From Bacillota bacterium (GTDB lineage: Bacteria > Bacillota > Dethiobacteria > DTU022), in assembly GCA_012727685.1 (NCBI GenBank), contig JAAYGO010000238.1, positions 1 through 5,547 on the forward strand: DNA of 5,547 nt. Direction: 5' to 3'. The notes beneath the pieces are model-generated. The model made no database searches. It was not told the DNA's origin and worked only from the letters and a program-made list of their open reading frames with translations. Position numbers and translations under genes: made by a program. Positions 1 through 5,547 of the stretch are shown piece by piece; position 1 is the first letter of the stretch, and the number at the start of each line of letters is the position of its first letter.

Positions 1-2
1 CC

Positions 3-2582
3 TGGACTGACGGAAATGCAGCAACCTTTACTGAATCGGGTGTTTATGCATTAAAGTTTCGAGTGATAGACGAGCTGGGAAGAACAAGTTCAGTGCAGAG
101 CTGCACGGTGCAAATCGATAAGCAAAAACCGTCCGTTTCGGCCGTAGATACGGATTACAGCTGGAGAAATAGCCCCTTCCATGTCACGATTCAATTTGAA
201 GATGCCGGCGGCTCCGGTGTTGCGACCATGCAGTATGCCTTGACCGGCAGCAGCGCTTTGCCCGGTACCTGGATCGATGCGGCGGCTTCTCAAAACATTT
301 CCATTGCAGACGAAGGCCAGTGGTATGTGCATTACCGGGTAACAGATGGGGCCGGAAATGCGCAGACCGGCTATTATGGGCCTTATAAGCTGGATCAAAC
401 CAATCCCACCGGGTCTGCTTCCATCAATCCGGATAAAACCAACAACGGCATCCGGTTTATCAGGGACCGGGCCGCCACTGTTGCGCTCACGGCGGAAGAT
501 GGGCTGAGCGGAGCCGGCGGCATGCGCCTGGCAGAATCGCTGGAGGATTTAGCTGCGGCCGGCTGGATACCGGCAGCGCCAACCCATACCTATACCTTTA
601 CCGCAGGGGACGGCTTGAAAACCCTTTTTTACCAGGTGAAGGATGCCGCCGGGAACCTTTCCCCTGTATACTCGGATTTCATTTACCTCGATACAAGCGG
701 GCCGACCATTTCCATATCAGCGCCATCACAACCTGTGGCCAAAAGAGGGGAGGTCGTCCAATACACAGTCACCTTTGATGACAATTCCAAGACCTTCGGG
801 GATTCCACCATTGCCGAGAACAACGGCATTGAAAGTATTAACCTCACCGCCGCAGGAGTTGTACTGTCGCCATCCGGTTCCATTGACATCAACGATATCA
901 CCGTTACCGTCGAACCCGTCCCCGAACAACCCCTGCAGCGGCTGATCAAGCTGGCATTGCCGGCCGGTATGCAGGGCGAAGGGTCGATTAACCTGAAAAT
1001 TGCTGCCGGGGCCGCCGAAGATAAGGCAGGCAACCTGTCTGCGGAAACATTGGGCGGACATGCACTTAGCATTGACAATGTGCCGCCGTCCAACCAGGAC
1101 CTGCTGTTCAGTGAAAATTTAAGGGTAAAGGGCGGCAGCGAAATTGCCCTAAACGGCTCCTCTGTGGACTTTGGCGGGCATGAATCGGACAGCATCTTCT
1201 TTGCCCCGGCCGCCTTCAACGGCGAACCCGCCAATGGCAGCACCATTACCGGCAGCAGCGGGAGCTCCAGCTCTATCAACGCCCCCTCGGATGAGGGTGA
1301 ATATTACTTATTCGTAATGGACAGAGCCGGCAATATCTCGCCGCCGTCTGCGGCCAAGCTGACAGTGGACAATACCGGCCCTGTGGTTACGATTTCGCCT
1401 CCGGACAAAACCATTGTTAAGGCTGACGGCCAGATCGATTACACGGTAACCTTTGCCGGCGATACGCTCCTTAGCAGCATTGATTCCCTGTTTACAACTG
1501 ACAAAATCAGCCTGCATCCCACCGGGACAGCCAGTGCCCTGGTCAATATTGTGGATGTACCCGGCAACGCGTATCAAAAGATCGTCAGGCTGTCCAACTT
1601 CTCCGGCGACGGAGTGATCAAAGGGATCACTCTGGCGGCGGATATTTGCCGGGATGAAGCCGGAAACGGCTCCCTTCCTGTCAGCCAGGCCACCGAACTG
1701 CTGGTTGACTGCACCAAACCGCTGCAGCCCACCGTCACCTTCACCAAGGTCAACGACGACCTCCTCTCCAGGATCGTCAACTTTATCACCTTTGGCTATT
1801 TCTTCAATGCTGAGATCAAGGTTAAACTGCATGCGGAAGACATCAACGGCAGCGGCCTTGCTAATATTTATTACAAAACAGATGAAGCTGCAGAATATGC
1901 AGCAGGAACCCCGGATGCGCAGGGCAATGTAATTTTCACCCTGCCCATAGGTTTCAAAGGGTATGTCTTTGCCTATGCGGCCGATAGAGCAGGCAACAGC
2001 TCTGCGACGGTAAAATCGGACGGGGTCATCACTGAAAACAGCGCCCCTGTCATCCAGGTCACCCCTGCCGATCTATCCGGCTGGTTTAACTCAGATGTGA
2101 TCCTTACCGTCCAGGTGACTGATAATGAAGGCCTGAGAGAGGTCAGGTATTCTGTAAACGGCATCGTCACCACCGTGGATCTGGTCAGCGGCTATACGGA
2201 CAAGCAGGAGGAGTACCAGTTCACCATCCCGCTGACAGAGGATTCCACGGGGCATGTCATTCAAATCAACGCCACCGACCTGGCAGGCAATGGGGCGGAG
2301 ACATGCAACGCCTCTGTCAAGCTGGACAAGACGCCGCCGCATATCAGCGGTGTGGGCGGCAATCCCGCCGACTGGACCGGCGATTTTGTAACCCTGGTGG
2401 TATACGCCAGCGACGCCACCTCCGGTTTGGCCCCCCAGGCCTATAGCTTTGACGATGGCGCTACCTGGCAGGCGGAAAACAGCAAGATCTTCGCGCAGAA
2501 TACGGCAGATATCAGAATTAAAGTGAGGGATGCCGCGGGGGAATATCCAGTCGCTGGAGCCTATTTCAATCACGAAAATTGA
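3..2582 (+). CDS. Multi-domain Ig-like surface protein, N-terminal and central part (5' partial; ends at a frameshift)
   Basis: This is the extracellular, repeat-built part of a large cell-surface protein, probably an adhesin or envelope stalk; no enzymatic motif is visible. The frame is open to the left edge: residues reading WTDGNAATFTESGVYALKF precede the GTG at 63, so that GTG is not the start and any signal peptide is outside the window. The protein consists of beta-rich modules, each ending in a D-x-A-G-N-like motif followed by a linker such as LDxTxP or VDNTGP. This is the usual pattern of tandem bacterial Ig-like domains in Gram-positive surface proteins. The piece ends at a TGA (2580-2582) that is probably not the true end. 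After the G5 run at 2537-2541 this frame reads EYPVAGAYFNHEN, whereas the +1 frame completes the motif as AGNIQS and continues with plausible domain sequence. The rest of the protein is in the next two pieces. Adhesin function is inferred from architecture only. Confidence 0.85.
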   Translation, partial: WTDGNAATFTESGVYALKFRVIDELGRTSSVQSCTVQIDKQKPSVSAVDTDYSWRNSPFHVTIQFEDAGGSGVATMQYALTGSSALPGTWIDAAASQNISIADEGQWYVHYRVTDGAGNAQTGYYGPYKLDQTNPTGSASINPDKTNNGIRFIRDRAATVALTAEDGLSGAGGMRLAESLEDLAAAGWIPAAPTHTYTFTAGDGLKTLFYQVKDAAGNLSPVYSDFIYLDTSGPTISISAPSQPVAKRGEVVQYTVTFDDNSKTFGDSTIAENNGIESINLTAAGVVLSPSGSIDINDITVTVEPVPEQPLQRLIKLALPAGMQGEGSINLKIAAGAAEDKAGNLSAETLGGHALSIDNVPPSNQDLLFSENLRVKGGSEIALNGSSVDFGGHESDSIFFAPAAFNGEPANGSTITGSSGSSSSINAPSDEGEYYLFVMDRAGNISPPSAAKLTVDNTGPVVTISPPDKTIVKADGQIDYTVTFAGDTLLSSIDSLFTTDKISLHPTGTASALVNIVDVPGNAYQKIVRLSNFSGDGVIKGITLAADICRDEAGNGSLPVSQATELLVDCTKPLQPTVTFTKVNDDLLSRIVNFITFGYFFNAEIKVKLHAEDINGSGLANIYYKTDEAAEYAAGTPDAQGNVIFTLPIGFKGYVFAYAADRAGNSSATVKSDGVITENSAPVIQVTPADLSGWFNSDVILTVQVTDNEGLREVRYSVNGIVTTVDLVSGYTDKQEEYQFTIPLTEDSTGHVIQINATDLAGNGAETCNASVKLDKTPPHISGVGGNPADWTGDFVTLVVYASDATSGLAPQAYSFDDGATWQAENSKIFAQNTADIRIKVRDAAGEYPVAGAYFNHEN
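63..2544 (+). repeat. Nine degenerate tandem Ig-like modules marked by D-x-A-G-N-type motifs
   Basis: The protein carries a recurring motif at 63 (VIDELGR, degenerate), 339 (VTDGAGN), 636 (VKDAAGN), 1014 (AEDKAGN), 1314 (VMDRAGN), 1647 (CRDEAGN), 1977 (AADRAGN), 2271 (ATDLAGN) and 2523 (VRDAAGN, split by the frameshift). Motif-to-motif spacing is about 92, 99, 126, 100, 111, 110, 98 and 84 residues, the size of single Ig-like beta-sandwich modules. Most motifs are followed within about 10-20 residues by a linker of the form D-x-T/V-x-P (LDQTNP, LDTSGP, IDNVPP, VDNTGP, VDCTKP, LDKTPP). The repeats are clear in protein but diverged in DNA, so they are old duplications rather than recent expansions. 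Motif positions are read directly; the fold is inferred. Confidence 0.8.
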
Positions 2583-2766
2583 CATAACCATGCCAAACGA
2601 TCCTGTGATTGCAACGCCTGAGAATTACGGCGCCGGCGTCTGGCATAACAGCAGCCAGACCATCACTGCCACCTTTACGCCCACCTCCGGCTGCGACGAA
2701 AAATTGCAGTACAGGATCAATTCCGGCGACTGGACGGACGGCGAGTCTGTAACCATTGCGGCTTGA
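2542..2766 (+). pseudogene. Middle fragment of the Ig-like surface protein in the shifted frame
   Basis: This stretch continues the surface protein in the +1 frame, from NIQS (finishing the ninth DAAGN motif) through a module containing GAGVWHNSSQTITATF and RINSGDWTDGESVTI, to a TGA at 2764-2766. The ATG at 2530 opens this frame, but I see no ribosome binding site before it and it lies inside the preceding motif, so it is not a plausible gene start. The sequence resembles its neighbours in composition and style (W-H-N, Y-R-I-N-S-G-D-W-T-D-G), as expected for the next Ig-like module. It is best treated as an internal part of one broken or mis-assembled gene, not as a separate 78-residue protein. 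Confidence 0.7.
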
Positions 2767-3809
2767 GATCTGCCGTCAAGGGAACGGTAACCTTTACCTT
2801 CAGCTTTGCTCCCCTTGGGGAGAAGTTTGCTGAAGGCGCCTCCATCGGCGATGCTCCGGACACGCAAGCATTCACAGTCATCCAGCTTGTCCACGCAGAA
2901 GTTCCCGTCTTCAGAACAAACTTATCCGGCTCGAAGATATACAAAAAAGGCGATGCGGCAGAGGCGCTTCATTTGCGGGCAACAGTAACCGATGGAGGGA
3001 AAATTAGTTACCAGTGGTACGTAAACGGAACTGCCATAGCCGGAGCTACCGGGATGAGTTATACCCCCGATACCGGCAAAACCGGTGTGTATGACTACTA
3101 TGTTGTCGCCACCAATACCAACTCATCAGCCAACGGGGATCAGACCGCCACGGCACAGAGCGGCAGCTACAGGGTTGTGGTAAACAATGTGGCAGTGAAT
3201 GGAGCAAACATAGAAGCTGGCGCGCCGAGAATGACCATCCAGGGAGGCAATCAGGCATTCCTTAACGCCGCCTTGACTGCCCAGGACAAGATAAAACTTG
3301 AAAACGGTTTTGACATTTCTGTAAGCCTCAAAGTCCGGGAAACAGTCAACGTAACCCGGAATGATGAGAACGCAGTAAAACAAATTCTCGGGAATAATGT
3401 TTTAGGCCAGTTTGTCGATATTTCCTTTGTCAAAACGCTTATTGACCCGGAGGGGAACAAAAGTGAACAGATAATTACACAGTTAAATTTACCGGTGACC
3501 ATTACCATTGATATCCCCGAAAACCTGTTGCCGAAAGACGGCAAAAATAGAACGTTCTCGATTATCCAGATTCAAAACGGAGTGGCGACATTGCTGGAGG
3601 ACATGGATGACACATTAAGCACCATCACGATTGAAGTAGATGGTTCCTCAACCTACGCTATTGTTTATATGGATAAGCCAACGGAAATCCTGGGTACCGG
3701 CAAGGCTCTCCTTGTGATTGCATCGCTAGTGGTTGCCGCCAGCTTGCTGCTTGTGGCTATCATTCTCAAACGTAAAAAGGAGGCCGCAGGAGCCGAAAGC
3801 AAAAGTTGA
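2763..3809 (+). CDS. C-terminal part of the Ig-like surface protein with Ig-like domain, stalk domain and membrane anchor
   Basis: This piece holds the membrane-proximal end of the surface protein. Counting from the TTG at 2763, residues about 50-142 form an Ig-like domain with the typical core SYQWYVNGTAIAGAT, then SYTPDTG and YYVVATNTN. Residues about 145-303 form a beta-rich domain ending in FSIIQIQNGVATLLEDM and GSSTYAIVYMD; domains of this type often sit just before the wall or membrane anchor in Firmicutes surface proteins. Residues about 315-335 are one strongly hydrophobic segment, followed by KRKK and a short hydrophilic tail. The TTG at 2763 has no ribosome binding site and the frame is open further upstream, so this is not an independent gene. 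Inserting one base near the TT at 2763-2764 joins it to the preceding fragment as IAALRSAVKGTV. The stop is TGA at 3807-3809. The ends are clear; the exact function is unknown. Confidence 0.8.
   Translation: MRSAVKGTVTFTFSFAPLGEKFAEGASIGDAPDTQAFTVIQLVHAEVPVFRTNLSGSKIYKKGDAAEALHLRATVTDGGKISYQWYVNGTAIAGATGMSYTPDTGKTGVYDYYVVATNTNSSANGDQTATAQSGSYRVVVNNVAVNGANIEAGAPRMTIQGGNQAFLNAALTAQDKIKLENGFDISVSLKVRETVNVTRNDENAVKQILGNNVLGQFVDISFVKTLIDPEGNKSEQIITQLNLPVTITIDIPENLLPKDGKNRTFSIIQIQNGVATLLEDMDDTLSTITIEVDGSSTYAIVYMDKPTEILGTGKALLVIASLVVAASLLLVAIILKRKKEAAGAESKS
3687..3785 (+). other. C-terminal membrane anchor of the surface protein, sorting-signal-like layout without LPxTG
   Basis: The coding sequence reads ILGTG (3687-3701), then a 21-residue hydrophobic run (3705-3767) rich in L, V, A and I, then KRKK and EAAGAESKS to the stop. 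The order of short motif, hydrophobic span and basic residues matches a sortase cell-wall sorting signal. However, the L-P-x-T-G pentapeptide is absent; only the T-G survives, as LGTG. The most direct reading is a membrane-retained single-pass protein with its bulk outside the cell. A divergent sortase substrate cannot be excluded. Confidence 0.65.
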
Positions 3810-3868
3810 GTCCGATAGTTGCGCTGGCCAGTTGGATGGTGTGGAAGACGCCCAGGTGAAGCTCTCTG

Positions 3869-3899
3869 TTGCATTCAAAAATAAGCGATGTTATATAAT
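3869..3899 (+). promoter_or_regulatory. Candidate sigma-A-type promoter for the DUF1858 gene
   Basis: A perfect TATAAT box lies at 3894-3899. A weak -35 candidate, TTGCAT, lies at 3869-3874 with a 19-base spacer, slightly longer than the usual 17. The box is in AT-rich DNA between two genes and about 95 bases before the DUF1858 start, which leaves a leader of roughly 85-90 bases. The -10 element is strong and the -35 is poor, so an activator or a different -35 may be involved. There is no TGn extension directly before the -10. Confidence 0.45.
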
Positions 3900-3934
3900 G
3901 AAATAAAAAAAAGTTCCTGTATATCAAAGAAAAA

Positions 3935-3948
3935 ACTGCTCGTGCAGT
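3935..3948 (+). promoter_or_regulatory. Small hairpin in the DUF1858 mRNA leader
   Basis: ACTGC (3935-3939) and GCAGT (3944-3948) form a perfect 5-bp stem around a TCGT loop. It is followed closely by the palindrome GCTGCAGC (3952-3959) and by CCTCC (3961-3965), which could pair with the G run of the ribosome binding site at 3982-3986. No T tract follows, so this is not a terminator. It could be a small translational control structure or chance. Confidence 0.3.
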
Positions 3949-3979
3949 AATGCTGCAGCTCCTCCGCCAGATTATTCCG

Positions 3980-3986
3980 AAGGGGG
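3980..3986 (+). promoter_or_regulatory. Ribosome binding site that fixes the DUF1858 start
   Basis: AAGGGGG lies 8 bases before the ATG at 3995, a good Shine-Dalgarno position. The same frame also has an ATG at 3950, but nothing resembling a ribosome binding site precedes that one. The 15 extra residues it would add (MLQLLRQIIPKGASA) lie outside the recognisable domain, so the start at 3995 is preferred. Confidence 0.7.
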
Positions 3987-3994
3987 CCAGTGCC

Positions 3995-4222
3995 ATGGGT
4001 AAAGTAATCGACTTATCCAAAAGCGTCTATGAAATATGCAAAGAGCATCCCGAAGTTGTGGCCATTATGAAAGAGCTGGGGTTTGAAAACATTACCAATC
4101 CGGGCATGCTGCAAACGGCGGGTAGATTTATGACTATCCCCAAGGGTGCCGCCATGAAACATATCCCCATGGAGAAAATCAAAGAAGCTTTTACAGCAAG
4201 GGGCTATGATTTAAAAGAATAA
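3995..4222 (+). CDS. Stand-alone DUF1858 domain protein (75 aa)
   Basis: This small cytosolic protein consists of one DUF1858 domain: IDLSKSVYEICKEHPEVV near the N terminus, MKELGFENITNPGML at about residues 25-39, and GRFMTIPKGAAMKHIP followed by a C-terminal helix at about residues 43-72. DUF1858 occurs alone in many Clostridia and at the N terminus of larger DUF438 proteins; its biochemical role is not established. Some relatives, the hybrid-cluster-protein-associated type, carry a paired-cysteine redox motif after the L-x-F/G turn. Here that region reads LGFENITNP, and the protein has a single cysteine (residue 15), so disulfide redox chemistry within one chain is unlikely. There is no signal peptide or membrane segment. 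The gene has its own promoter candidate and ribosome binding site and a hairpin terminator downstream, so it is probably monocistronic. Family assignment is confident; function is unknown. Confidence 0.85.
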   Translation: MGKVIDLSKSVYEICKEHPEVVAIMKELGFENITNPGMLQTAGRFMTIPKGAAMKHIPMEKIKEAFTARGYDLKE

Positions 4223-4252
4223 AAATCGTTTTGTTCTAATGTACATGATGGT

Positions 4253-4286
4253 AAATATGCCCACAGCATATTTCTTGTTTGTTTTT
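4253..4286 (+). terminator. Probable Rho-independent terminator of the DUF1858 gene
   Basis: AAATATGC (4253-4260) and GCATATTT (4266-4273) form a perfect 8-bp stem with a CCACA loop, followed by the T-rich tail CTTGTTTGTTTTT (4274-4286). It starts 30 bases after the DUF1858 stop. The stem has only two G-C pairs, so it is weak by itself; the T-rich tail on the + strand supports the call. The minus strand has no T tract after the hairpin, so it would not stop the convergent transposase transcript efficiently. Confidence 0.5.
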
Positions 4287-4296
4287 AAATCTTCAC

Positions 4297-4326
4297 CAGG
4301 TCAAGTCCAATTTTGTCTGTAAAAAG
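4297..4326. repeat. Candidate terminal inverted repeat (transposase 3' end) of the IS256-family element
   Basis: Read on the minus strand just after the transposase stop, this stretch gives TTTTTACAGACAAAATTGG followed by ACTTGACCT. The pattern TTTACA-x-A-x-AATT-TTGGAC-like is the kind of end seen in many IS256-family elements. The partner end lies beyond the right edge, so neither the exact tip nor the flanking 8-9 base target duplication can be confirmed. The position between the DUF1858 terminator and the transposase stop fits. Confidence 0.45.
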
Positions 4327-4337
4327 CTCGGCCTGGT

Positions 4338-5547
4338 TCAAGCGGCACTGCCATCCTTCTTTTGATCTTTGTTATCCGTAGATGTCTGCTCGTGAGTCAG
4401 ACCTAGCATTTTACGTAATTCAAGAACCTGTTTTTGCTCGATCTCTGAAAACCTGACCCTTCGCCACTTGAGACTGGTTCGCCAAAGTGTAGCGAAGGCA
4501 AGCTTGAGTGCACTCTTTTCATCGAAAAAGCGAGGGATCACCTTGCTGCGTCTTCTCTGTTCGCCGAAGCTGCGCTCGATTAGATTGGTGGTGCGCACGT
4601 ATTTGCGATGCACCGCCGGCAAATAAAGATGAGCGAGCGAGGCTTCAAGGTCATCCTGGAAGCTGCTCATCGCTCTGGGGTATTCTTTCTCGTACTTTTC
4701 AACCAACTCCTTTGCTCTTTGAAATCCTGACTCATAATCCGGAGCGTCCCTTACCGCAGTAAGGTAGGCTTTGACTTCAGCTCTATGCGCATCCGGGATC
4801 CGGTCTAAGACGTTGTTCATTTTATGCACCCAGCAGCGGATGCACAGCGACTGCGGCCAGATTTCTTCAATAGCCTTCTTTAAGCCGGGAGCGCCGTCAG
4901 AGGTGATGCTAAGAGGCGTCTTTAGACCTCTGCCGACCATGTTTCTTAAAAAATTCAGCCAGCTGCTGTAGCTTTCCTTGTTGCCCAGGTCCATGTGCAG
5001 GAGCACTTTCTCCCCGGTGACCAGGATCGCCCAGGCACACAGGATCCCTTCCTTCGGCCCTTTGAACAGGCGCATCGGCTCATAAACCGCATCCAAGAAG
5101 ATATAGACCACCTCGAACCCGGATAGGTCACGCTCACTGAAGGCCAGGTATTCTTCCCACAGGGTCTCTGTCACTTCACTGACAGCGCTTTTACTGATCA
5201 AGCATTTACCCTGCTCATCGGTAAAGGTTGTCTCAATATCCCGAGTTGACAAGCCCCTGGCATACATTTCGGCAACCAGGTAGCGTAAGACGTCGCTGTT
5301 GCCCTTTATGAATTGCCAGAGCTTCGATGAATAGGTCTCTTCGGTGTTCCTAAGCTGGGGAAGGAAAACCGGGATTCTTCCCTCAGCACTCTTTAAATGC
5401 CGTTCTTTGTAACCGTTACGCAGACCTTTGCTATTTTCGCCGCTGCGCTCGTAGCGCTCCCGTCCCAGATAGTCTGTCGCTTCCTGTTCCAAGAGTTCCT
5501 GGATTAAACGCTGGGCTCCTAACAGAAAGAGGGTGTTTGTAATGTTC
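4338..5547 (-). CDS. IS256-family (Mutator-type) DDE transposase, 5' partial
   Basis: This transposase cuts and joins the ends of its own insertion sequence using an RNase H-fold DDE active site. Counting from the TTG at 5492, the acidic residues are D134 in FLDAVY (5091-5093), D199 in TSDGAPG (4896-4898) and E306 in NLIERSF (4575-4577). Between the second D and E lies the family signature CIRCWVHKMNNVLD (C217, C220, H223) and a helical insertion, as usual for IS256/MULE enzymes. The frame stays open upstream of 5492 with family-like sequence (LFLLGAQRLIQELLEQEA) and runs off the right edge, so the TTG is not the start and probably only some 5-25 N-terminal residues are missing. The N-terminal LGRERYER and NGYKER segments are typical. 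The stop is TGA at 4338-4340, and the last ~20 residues are hydrophilic and variable. It is convergent with the DUF1858 gene and unrelated to it in function. Confidence 0.95.
   Translation of the reverse strand, partial: NITNTLFLLGAQRLIQELLEQEATDYLGRERYERSGENSKGLRNGYKERHLKSAEGRIPVFLPQLRNTEETYSSKLWQFIKGNSDVLRYLVAEMYARGLSTRDIETTFTDEQGKCLISKSAVSEVTETLWEEYLAFSERDLSGFEVVYIFLDAVYEPMRLFKGPKEGILCAWAILVTGEKVLLHMDLGNKESYSSWLNFLRNMVGRGLKTPLSITSDGAPGLKKAIEEIWPQSLCIRCWVHKMNNVLDRIPDAHRAEVKAYLTAVRDAPDYESGFQRAKELVEKYEKEYPRAMSSFQDDLEASLAHLYLPAVHRKYVRTTNLIERSFGEQRRRSKVIPRFFDEKSALKLAFATLWRTSLKWRRVRFSEIEQKQVLELRKMLGLTHEQTSTDNKDQKKDGSAA

Larger units (their letters stand above)
4297..5547 (-). mobile_element. IS256-family insertion sequence, truncated by the window edge
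   Basis: The element comprises one transposase gene on the minus strand plus a candidate terminal repeat about 12-40 bases beyond its stop. Its 5' end (transposase start and second inverted repeat) is outside the window. The transposase frame is uninterrupted over about 402 codons and keeps its catalytic residues, which suggests a recent or still active copy. No cargo genes lie between the stop and the candidate end. The left boundary is approximate. Confidence 0.75.

Noticed and set aside
683..1279. 198-codon open frame on the minus strand inside the surface-protein gene
   Set aside because: It is antisense to a clearly repeat-structured coding region, and its proline/serine/leucine-rich product shows no domain. 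It is a by-product of codon bias on the + strand.
1308..1832. 174-codon open frame on the minus strand
   Set aside because: It lies wholly antisense to Ig-like modules with conserved motifs, has no ribosome binding site or recognisable domain, and is explained as a shadow.
2537..2541. Programmed ribosomal frameshift at the G run
   Set aside because: No slippery heptamer with a downstream pseudoknot is apparent, and a second opposite shift would be needed 225 bases later; an indel pair is simpler.
2530..2766. Separate 78-residue gene starting at the ATG at 2530
   Set aside because: The ATG sits inside the VRDAAGN motif, has no ribosome binding site, and the product only makes sense as the continuation of the preceding module.
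3824..3831. CTGGCCAG palindrome after the surface-protein stop as a terminator
   Set aside because: It has no loop and no following T run. I see no convincing terminator for the surface gene in 3810-3868.
3766..4020. 84-codon minus-strand open frame spanning the intergenic region and the DUF1858 start
   Set aside because: It overlaps the promoter, the ribosome binding site and the conserved start of the DUF1858 gene; there is no domain or start signal of its own.
4291..4305. Imperfect palindrome CTTCACCAGGTCAAG near the IS end as an operator
   Set aside because: It has mismatches and no room for a loop, and it overlaps the likely end of the insertion sequence, which explains the region better.

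Overview
This window looks like a chromosomal fragment from a Gram-positive, probably clostridial (Firmicutes) bacterium. The clues are a very long modular Ig-like surface protein ending in a single membrane anchor with a basic tail, a small stand-alone DUF1858 protein behind a strong GGGGG-type ribosome binding site, a consensus TATAAT box, and an IS256-family transposase. Base composition is moderately GC in the coding parts and AT-rich between genes. I would guess a Peptococcaceae/Desulfotomaculum-like lineage, but nothing here fixes genus or species.

Layout. From the left edge to 3809 (+ strand) lies one large extracellular protein gene whose 5' end is outside the window. It reads as nine tandem Ig-like/beta-sandwich modules, each closing on a D-x-A-G-N-type motif, then an Ig-like 'QWY' domain, a C-terminal stalk-type domain and a transmembrane anchor. 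The frame is broken twice, by a +1 shift at a G5 run (2537-2541) and a compensating -1 shift near 2763. It therefore appears as three pieces (3-2582, 2542-2766, 2763-3809) that make sense only as one protein of about 1,270 visible residues. From 3810 to 3994 is a 185-base intergenic region with a promoter candidate and a leader. At 3995-4222 (+) is a 75-residue DUF1858 protein, followed by a hairpin with a T-rich tail. From about 4297 to the right edge is an IS256-type insertion sequence on the minus strand. It contains a nearly complete transposase with all three catalytic acidic residues; its first residues and the distal end of the element are outside the window.

The three units do not look like one pathway. 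The surface protein is probably an adhesin or cell-envelope structural protein, the DUF1858 protein has its own transcription signals, and the insertion sequence faces it convergently. I see no CRISPR array, defence system, phage gene, tRNA, rRNA or clear riboswitch. The points most worth a second look are the paired compensating frameshifts, the anchor that has the layout of a sortase signal but lacks LPxTG, and the possible pairing of the DUF1858 leader with its own ribosome binding site.
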